Shown here piece after piece: positions 60,002 to 64,000 of a stretch of DNA of 64,000 bases. The notes below the pieces were generated by a model, which had not been told where the DNA came from, made no database searches, and was given only the letters and a program-made list of their open reading frames with translations. A program made the position numbers and the translations under genes. How positions within the stretch are numbered: the first letter of the stretch is position 1; the number at the start of each line of letters is the position of its first letter. Origin of the DNA: Salinimonas chungwhensis DSM 16280 (GTDB lineage: Bacteria > Pseudomonadota > Gammaproteobacteria > Enterobacterales > Alteromonadaceae); contig NZ_KB899384.1 of the NCBI RefSeq assembly GCF_000378185.1, positions 83,513 to 147,512 of the forward strand, written 5' to 3'.

Positions 60002-60484
60002 GTGAATAAGAAACAGTCACCTTACATGCTAGAAGCCGCCGGTAATTATGTACGCGCAGCCCAGATTTTATGGCGGCAACCTAATATGGGTAAAGTGGCC
60101 GTTGTTAATGCTGCAATTGGAATAGAGATAATGTTGAAAAGCTTTATCGCAGTCCCTGTAGATAATCACAGAAAAGGCTCGGCAGGCGAGCAATATGAAC
60201 TAAAGCAAAGAGTTCACGGATTACATGAACTTTATAAAACTGTAGATTCAGAACTCGCCAAAAAACTAAAATTTACTTGTCATGAAGAATGGTTCAATAA
60301 GTACGATTTGGTATTTCTAAAAGATAGATATCCATACGAAATTAACTCAAACGCTGGTTATACGCAGACACTTATAGATGTTAGCTTGGATATGTTCAGA
60401 ACGATGATCAATTGGTATAAAGAATCAGGAAATCCAGATCCGTGGGTTGTTGAATACCCAAACGTCGCGGGTGGTGGCTTATAA
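60002..60484 (+). CDS. Cassette 6 protein, possible HEPN-like, 160 residues
   Basis: A helical soluble protein from a GTG with GGAG six bases upstream. NAAIGIEIMLKSFIAVPV and KQRVHGLHELYKTVDSELAK resemble HEPN-type nuclease or substrate-binding domains, with an R-x4-H in RVHGLH; the match is weak and not enough to name a function. The cassette cores GTTATAA and TTATAAC are complements. Confidence 0.65.
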   Translation: MNKKQSPYMLEAAGNYVRAAQILWRQPNMGKVAVVNAAIGIEIMLKSFIAVPVDNHRKGSAGEQYELKQRVHGLHELYKTVDSELAKKLKFTCHEEWFNKYDLVFLKDRYPYEINSNAGYTQTLIDVSLDMFRTMINWYKESGNPDPWVVEYPNVAGGGL

Positions 60485-60578
60485 CAAACCGAGTCAGCGG
60501 GACACTAACACGTAGGCTCCCGTCACTTCGTTCCGTATTATAGCCTACGTGTTATTGCCCCTGCTTGGGGCGTTAGGC
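60479..60578 (+). repeat. attC site 6
   Basis: TTATAAC ... GTTAGGC, close to attC 1 (arms CGTAGGCT / AGCCTACG). Confidence 0.9.
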
Positions 60579-60879
60579 GTCATTTACTTACAGCTTTAAA
60601 AAGTAGTCTCAGCTGTGACATTCCAGCAGCAAGGCTGTTTCGCTAGGTTGTATTTACGGCTGGCTTTTTCAGTATTTTAAACAACTTTAGCAACGCGCTT
60701 TTCATCAACACCGCAACGCCAACATTCAACATCACCAGCCTTCTAAACTCGCTCTTTTATCCAGCGTTGCCGTTAACACTAGCTTTTCGCACAGGGTTGT
60801 TTTATCTTAATTTCAATAATTTAAACACGCGGCCTAATTGGCTAGTGGTGGCAGCAAAGCTGCGTACTTTCCTTTGTAC
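60579..60879 (+). other. Cassette 7: diverged copy of cassette 3, no convincing gene
   Basis: Aligned with 58437-58738 it matches for most of its length with scattered changes and small indels. No gene with a start signal is seen; a frame without ATG (NALFINTATPTFNITSLLNS) runs on into the attC. The hairpin GCAGCAAAGCTGCG is at 60851-60864. Confidence 0.6.
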
Positions 60880-60984
60880 GCCTAACAAAACGCTGTTGGC
60901 GCTCCCTCCGGTCGCTGGGACGCTAACACGGGGCCGCTTCGCGATTATAGCCCCATGTTAGCGCCCCAAAGCTTAGCGTTAGCT
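60880..60984 (+). repeat. attC site 7
   Basis: GCCTAAC ... GTTAGCT; shorter loop GGGGCCGCTTCGCG than its relative attC 3. Confidence 0.88.
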
Positions 60985-60997
60985 ACTTGGAGTAAAT

Positions 60998-61273
60998 TTG
61001 GACTATATCTTTTTTATTTGTTTTGCTGCCGTCATTGTCATTGGTATCAGCGCCGTATCACAAGCTGAGCAGTTAAAAAAAGAGATCGAGTACGATGGCA
61101 CAACAATGAGTCTGTATTACTTAATACAAAACTCATTTTTATCAACTAACAAGTTTCCAATAACTTTGAAAAGTGTTTGCGCGAAGCAGCTTTTCAAAAA
61201 TTGCGTAAACCGCATTAGGCTGGGTAGTTCAATAATTTTAGTGGTTGTTTTTGGTGGGTTCATCTTTGGATAA
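60998..61273 (+). CDS. Cassette 8 membrane protein, unknown, 91 residues
   Basis: Starts at TTG with GGAG five bases upstream. Hydrophobic helices at about 2-19 (DYIFFICFAAVIVIGISA) and 76-90 (GSSIILVVVFGGFIF). Not recognised. Confidence 0.65.
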   Translation: MDYIFFICFAAVIVIGISAVSQAEQLKKEIEYDGTTMSLYYLIQNSFLSTNKFPITLKSVCAKQLFKNCVNRIRLGSSIILVVVFGGFIFG

Positions 61274-61276
61274 CGT

Positions 61277-61381
61277 AGCTAACAAAGCGCTAAACACGTT
61301 CACTTCGTTCACTGGGACAGTAACGCAGCGGCGCTCCGCGATTATGCCGCTACGTCACTGCCCGTTAGCTTAGCGTTATGT
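61277..61381 (+). repeat. attC site 8
   Basis: AGCTAAC ... GTTATGT; inner arms GCAGCGGCGCTCCGCG and ATTATGCCGCTACG. Confidence 0.85.
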
Positions 61382-61399
61382 CTCAGAAGGAATTGATAA

Positions 61400-61783
61400 A
61401 TGCGGTTAACTTTTTTACTACTTCTGTTAGTCAATTTTGGCTGCCTTGCCTCATCTTGCATCGTCACCGATGAAATGCGCGAGCAGTTCAATTCCAAGCA
61501 TGGTGAAAAAGTTACTATTGATACAACCCTTAGAGATTCGAACTTCTCTGTAACTATCAAATTACCAGAGAGCATTGAAGGTCAAAGTTCTTATTCAGTA
61601 TGGCTCATATCAGACAGTCTTGAGGAACCAACCTTCATCTTCCCATTAGATTTGTATGAAGAAGGTAACCAAACTATGGCATGGTATGAAATAGATGCAG
61701 GGCTTGTGAGAAAGCACTTTGTAATAGTCAGCTTAAATGACTATTGCGCTCCAAGCTTGTTCAAGGAAGTTTTTTACCAATGA
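61400..61783 (+). CDS. Cassette 9 exported protein, unknown, 127 residues
   Basis: Signal-peptide-like start (MRLTFLLLLLVNFGCLASSC), then a beta-rich domain (SVTIKLPESIEGQSSYSVWL; LVRKHFVIVSLNDYCAPSLF). Not recognised. Cores GTTATGT and ACATAAC are exact complements. Confidence 0.7.
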   Translation: MRLTFLLLLLVNFGCLASSCIVTDEMREQFNSKHGEKVTIDTTLRDSNFSVTIKLPESIEGQSSYSVWLISDSLEEPTFIFPLDLYEEGNQTMAWYEIDAGLVRKHFVIVSLNDYCAPSLFKEVFYQ

Positions 61784-61784
61784 G

Positions 61785-61893
61785 ACATAACAAAAAAATT
61801 AAGCTCGCCCGCTGCGCGGGCTGGGACGCATTCACGCGGGGCGGCTTCGCCATTATGCCCCACATGTCTGCGCCCCTTATTTAAAAGTTATGT
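61785..61893 (+). repeat. attC site 9
   Basis: ACATAAC ... GTTATGT; central GGGGCGGCTTCGCC / ATTATGCCCC, almost the same as attC 10. Confidence 0.88.
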
Positions 61894-61926
61894 ACTTGTA
61901 GGAAAATTAAATTAAAAGGATGTTTG

Positions 61927-62145
61927 ATGTCTAGATTTCGTGACTTAAAAAAATCACAAAACAATCTCTTAGCAGGGGTTGCAGCCGGAATGGGAGAATT
62001 TGTTGGATGGTCACCCACGAGAGCTAGAGCTGGTTGGCTAATATTTGGTATTTTCTCTTTTGGGTTCGCTATAGTTATTTACACTATTTTAGCTTTTCTA
62101 TTCCCGCCTCCAAACCATTTTGATTTGAATGAGTTTAGACGGTAG
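61927..62145 (+). CDS. Cassette 10 PspC-domain protein, 72 residues
   Basis: A short PspC-like membrane protein: SQNNLLAGVAAGMGEFVGWS, then RARAGWLIFGIFSFGFAIVI and YTILAFLFPPP. PspC domains occur in phage-shock envelope-stress proteins; a free-standing copy in a cassette is an accessory gene. ATG at 61927 with AAGGA six bases upstream. Confidence 0.85.
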   Translation: MSRFRDLKKSQNNLLAGVAAGMGEFVGWSPTRARAGWLIFGIFSFGFAIVIYTILAFLFPPPNHFDLNEFRR

Positions 62146-62156
62146 TTTTGTGTCGT

Positions 62157-62264
62157 ACATAACAACCCAATAAACTCACTCACTGCGTTCGCTGGGACGC
62201 ATACACGCGGGGCGGCTTCGCCATTATGCCCCACATGCCTGCGCCCGTTATTGGAAAGTTAGCA
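62157..62264 (+). repeat. attC site 10
   Basis: ACATAAC ... GTTAGCA, near twin of attC 9. Confidence 0.88.
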
Positions 62265-62278
62265 GCCATAGAGGAATC

Positions 62279-62704
62279 ATGGAAGATTTAGACCTTCTTT
62301 ATAATACAAAGTTTGTAGATACGGACGGGCTTATAGTTCCTGAGTGGGAACTCGACAACCTAAAAGCCAACGCAAACTTTCTTGCTAATCGAGAACCTGA
62401 AGATAATGAATTGTTTCTGTCAGTTACAGCTGTGCTTGACTGGTTTGAAAACAACGCAGAATTAGAGGAAGAGCCTTGGTATGACTCAGAGGCCTCGGAT
62501 TTTTTGAAAGCATGGGAAATAGCCAAAGAGCTGGTAGAGTTGTGGGGAAATAAATTGCAATATCAATTTCCCACTTACAGCTTTTATGTCGCAGCAAACA
62601 GACTTGATCAACCTAAAGTTAGGTTTTATAGAATACGCAGTCACGAAGTAACACCTGAGTTATCCAACAAAGATAGTTTTAGTATGGTGTTTAGGGGCAG
62701 CTAA
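62279..62704 (+). CDS. Cassette 11 protein, unknown, 141 residues
   Basis: A soluble, strongly acidic protein (EDNELFLSVTAVLDWFENNA; EPWYDSEASDFLKAWEIAKE; RLDQPKVRFYRIRSHEVTPE). Not recognised. Left core GTTAGCA and right core AGCTAAC differ at one base. Confidence 0.7.
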   Translation: MEDLDLLYNTKFVDTDGLIVPEWELDNLKANANFLANREPEDNELFLSVTAVLDWFENNAELEEEPWYDSEASDFLKAWEIAKELVELWGNKLQYQFPTYSFYVAANRLDQPKVRFYRIRSHEVTPELSNKDSFSMVFRGS

Positions 62705-62798
62705 CAAAGTCGTAAACGCGGACAAATAACAGTTGGCTTTGTTCGTGCCTCACAAATTTTTAGCCAACTATTATTTGCCGGTTACAACGGCGTTAGGC
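62699..62798 (+). repeat. attC site 11
   Basis: AGCTAAC ... GTTAGGC, about 100 bases; inner arms CAGTTGGCT / AGCCAACTA. Confidence 0.85.
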
Positions 62799-62820
62799 GA
62801 CAACAGGGACATCGCAAATT

Positions 62821-63201
62821 ATGGACACATTTTTTTCAGCACTATCTGGTTGCGCTGCCGCCGTTGCTGCTTACTTCTCATTCCAAGCTATCAGGGAAGC
62901 CAAGAAGAATGTTTTTCTTGCAAAAAAAAATGATGTAGCAACCAATGTCGATTTCTTATACAGAAAATTTCAGTTCGAGTATGAAACTTTCTATATTTCT
63001 AAATATTTAGGCAATCAAGAAATTATTGTATCTTCGAAATATTTCGTAGACGAAGCCTTATTCGAGAAGTTTATCGAGCTTCTACATAAGTTACATAGAC
63101 TAGAGCATAATTCAAAGTCTGGTGCGGAAATAAATGACCTATTGAGAGAAATAGATCAACTATTTATAGCTGTACTTCCAAGCCAGAGGCTAGATGAATA
63201 A
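62821..63201 (+). CDS. Cassette 12 membrane-anchored protein, unknown, 126 residues
   Basis: One N-terminal helix (MDTFFSALSGCAAAVAAYFS) followed by a charged helical part (IREAKKNVFLAKKNDVATNV; FEKFIELLHKLHRLEHNSKS; INDLLREIDQLFIAVLPSQR). Not recognised; topology resembles small anchored sensors or scaffold proteins but no function can be given. Confidence 0.7.
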   Translation: MDTFFSALSGCAAAVAAYFSFQAIREAKKNVFLAKKNDVATNVDFLYRKFQFEYETFYISKYLGNQEIIVSSKYFVDEALFEKFIELLHKLHRLEHNSKSGAEINDLLREIDQLFIAVLPSQRLDE

Positions 63202-63206
63202 TTGTC

Positions 63207-63312
63207 GCCTAACAACAAAATTAAAACGCGCGCGGCGGCGCGCTGGGACAAAAACACAGCGCCGCTGCGCGATTGTAGCACTGTGTTTTTGCCCTTTATT
63301 TAAAAGTTATAC
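63207..63312 (+). repeat. attC site 12
   Basis: GCCTAAC ... GTTATAC; unusual GC-rich centre GCGCGCGGCGGCGCGC. Confidence 0.85.
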
Positions 63313-63320
63313 GCAATTGG

Positions 63321-63611
63321 TCAGAATAACTTTTTAACATCGCGATAAAAGTTTTCATGAGAGCCAAGTGCTATCAATTCAAGTATTACAGTGCCATCCT
63401 CGTAGCTGTAACCAAGTAAAGTTAACTGCTTGACCATCTTGAATTTGTACACACGAAGAAAGGCTAAGTCGCCTTTTTTCTGCTCACCTAGAAGAGGATC
63501 GGCCATTAGTTCCTTAACAGCTTTATCCAAGTCTTTTTTCTGATTCTGATGTAACTTCTTTACTGCTCTCTTAAAATTAGCTGTCTGTAAAACGCTGGTA
63601 ATCTTAGCCAA
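63321..63611 (-). CDS. RelE/YafQ-like toxin (cassette 13)
   Basis: A 96-residue RelE/ParE-superfamily toxin: MAKITSVLQTANFKRAVKKL, KVKELMADPLLGEQKKGDLA-type central part (as VKELMADPLLGEQKKGDLA), VYKFKMVKQLTLLGYSYED, and C-terminal IALGSHENFYRDVKKL with the H..FY catalytic pattern of ribosome-dependent RNases. TTG start overlapping the antitoxin stop. The pair is on the strand opposite to the other cassette genes. Confidence 0.85.
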   Translation of the reverse strand: MAKITSVLQTANFKRAVKKLHQNQKKDLDKAVKELMADPLLGEQKKGDLAFLRVYKFKMVKQLTLLGYSYEDGTVILELIALGSHENFYRDVKKLF

Positions 63612-63825
63612 AGTCGTAAGGCTCCAATTTTCCAGCCTCTTTTTCAGCTTTGGAGATAATTGCCTGTTTTACGAATTCGTAAGGCAAATCTGGGTTATCT
63701 TCCATCATTTCACCGATCTTAGCCCAATGCTCTATCTGTTTTGGCATAGTTCGGTTTAGTGCTTTGCCCATAATTGTAGCTTTCTCGACTAGATCTTGGT
63801 CTAATCTTACACTCGCGGTTGCCAT
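63604..63825 (-). CDS. ParD-like antitoxin (cassette 13)
   Basis: A 73-residue ribbon-helix-helix-type antitoxin: MATASVRLDQDLVEKATIMG then KALNRTMPKQIEHWAKIGEM, with a C-terminal part EFVKQAIISKAEKEAGKLEP that would wrap the toxin. It precedes and overlaps the toxin, the usual order, and probably represses its own promoter just right of 63830. A TA pair in an array may help keep the array stable. Confidence 0.85.
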   Translation of the reverse strand: MATASVRLDQDLVEKATIMGKALNRTMPKQIEHWAKIGEMMEDNPDLPYEFVKQAIISKAEKEAGKLEPYDFG

Positions 63826-63887
63826 AACATGTCTCCTAATGGTTCGGTATCACATTGTAGCAATGCGCTACAGATGTGGCAAATTGC

Positions 63888-64000
63888 GTATAACAAACGC
63901 ATTAAATCGCTCGCAAGCTCGCTGGGACGCTAACACATGGGCAGCGTCACTTCGTTCCTAATTTTAGCCCATGTGTTATCGCCCTTTATGCGGCTGTTAT
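63888..64000 (+). repeat. attC site 13 (cut by window end)
   Basis: GTATAAC on the left, complement of its cassette core GTTATAC; the right core GTTAT... runs off the window. Central part nearly the same as attC 2 and 4. The array therefore continues. Confidence 0.85.

Noticed and set aside
57898..64000. Regular palindromic repeats resembling a CRISPR array
   Set aside because: Repeats are about 100-116 bases, imperfectly palindromic, spaced by gene-length segments and end in GTTRRRY-type cores; no cas genes. They are attC sites.

Overview
The window reads as a chromosome segment of a marine gammaproteobacterium of the Alteromonadaceae (Alteromonas/Salinimonas-like). Grounds: the housekeeping proteins closely resemble E. 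coli/Vibrio-type sequences, gene order is partly shared with E. coli, GC content is moderate, and a chromosomal-type integron cassette array is present. The genus is an inference from family resemblance; no search was run.

Layout. 1-2.1 kb: 3' part of carB, then greA. 2.1-4.1 kb: three overlapping genes (lipoprotein alpha/beta hydrolase, Nudix hydrolase, RDD membrane protein). 4.1-7.5 kb: an IbpA-type small heat-shock gene and a bacteriophytochrome hybrid kinase. 7.6-9.9 kb: decay zone with a broken HTH-TPR regulator and a broken secreted-protein gene. 10-12.8 kb: a DksA/TraR zinc finger protein, a DUF6482-like protein, an extracellular solute-binding protein and an amidohydrolase. 12.8-23.5 kb: lnt-corC-ybeY-ybeZ-miaB, divergent ubiF and a Met/Leu/Gln tRNA cluster, the same neighbourhood as in E. 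coli, with a divergent TetR/AhpD-like pair and an AGCS symporter inserted. 23.6-25.3 kb: a cyclophilin gene broken by an amber codon, then three very small genes that look like an undescribed two-peptide double-glycine bacteriocin with a possible immunity protein. 25.3-35.6 kb: ychF-pth-rplY, prs-tRNA-Gln-ispE-lolB, and hemA-prfA-prmC-sirB2-kdsA, again E. coli-like order (sirB1 missing). 36-41.4 kb: gcvA-hydrolase-ygdD-rlmM and a second EF-G. 41.8-45.7 kb: MoxR ATPase/DUF58/transglutaminase operon. 45.9-51 kb: seqA-pgm and glycogen phosphorylase. 51-57.3 kb: a coiled-coil periplasmic protein, an RND efflux pair, and an NAD-dependent epimerase-like gene.

57.58 kb to the window end: an integron gene-cassette array, thirteen cassettes each ending in an attC site (the last cut by the window end). 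Cassettes read rightward, yet no integrase gene lies at the left end where it would be expected, so this is an integrase-less cluster (CALIN) or a displaced array. For most cassettes the 7-base core at the left edge is the exact reverse complement of the 7-base core at the right edge, which confirms the boundaries. Contents: small proteins of unknown function, a PspC-domain protein, a possible HEPN-like protein, a reverse-oriented ParD/RelE-type toxin-antitoxin pair, and three cassettes with no convincing gene, two of which are diverged copies of one another.

The most notable items are the bacteriocin-like trio at 24.75-25.25 kb, the integrase-less array with its gene-less cassettes, a probable CTG start for lnt, and a perfect TetR operator palindrome at 20.46 kb.
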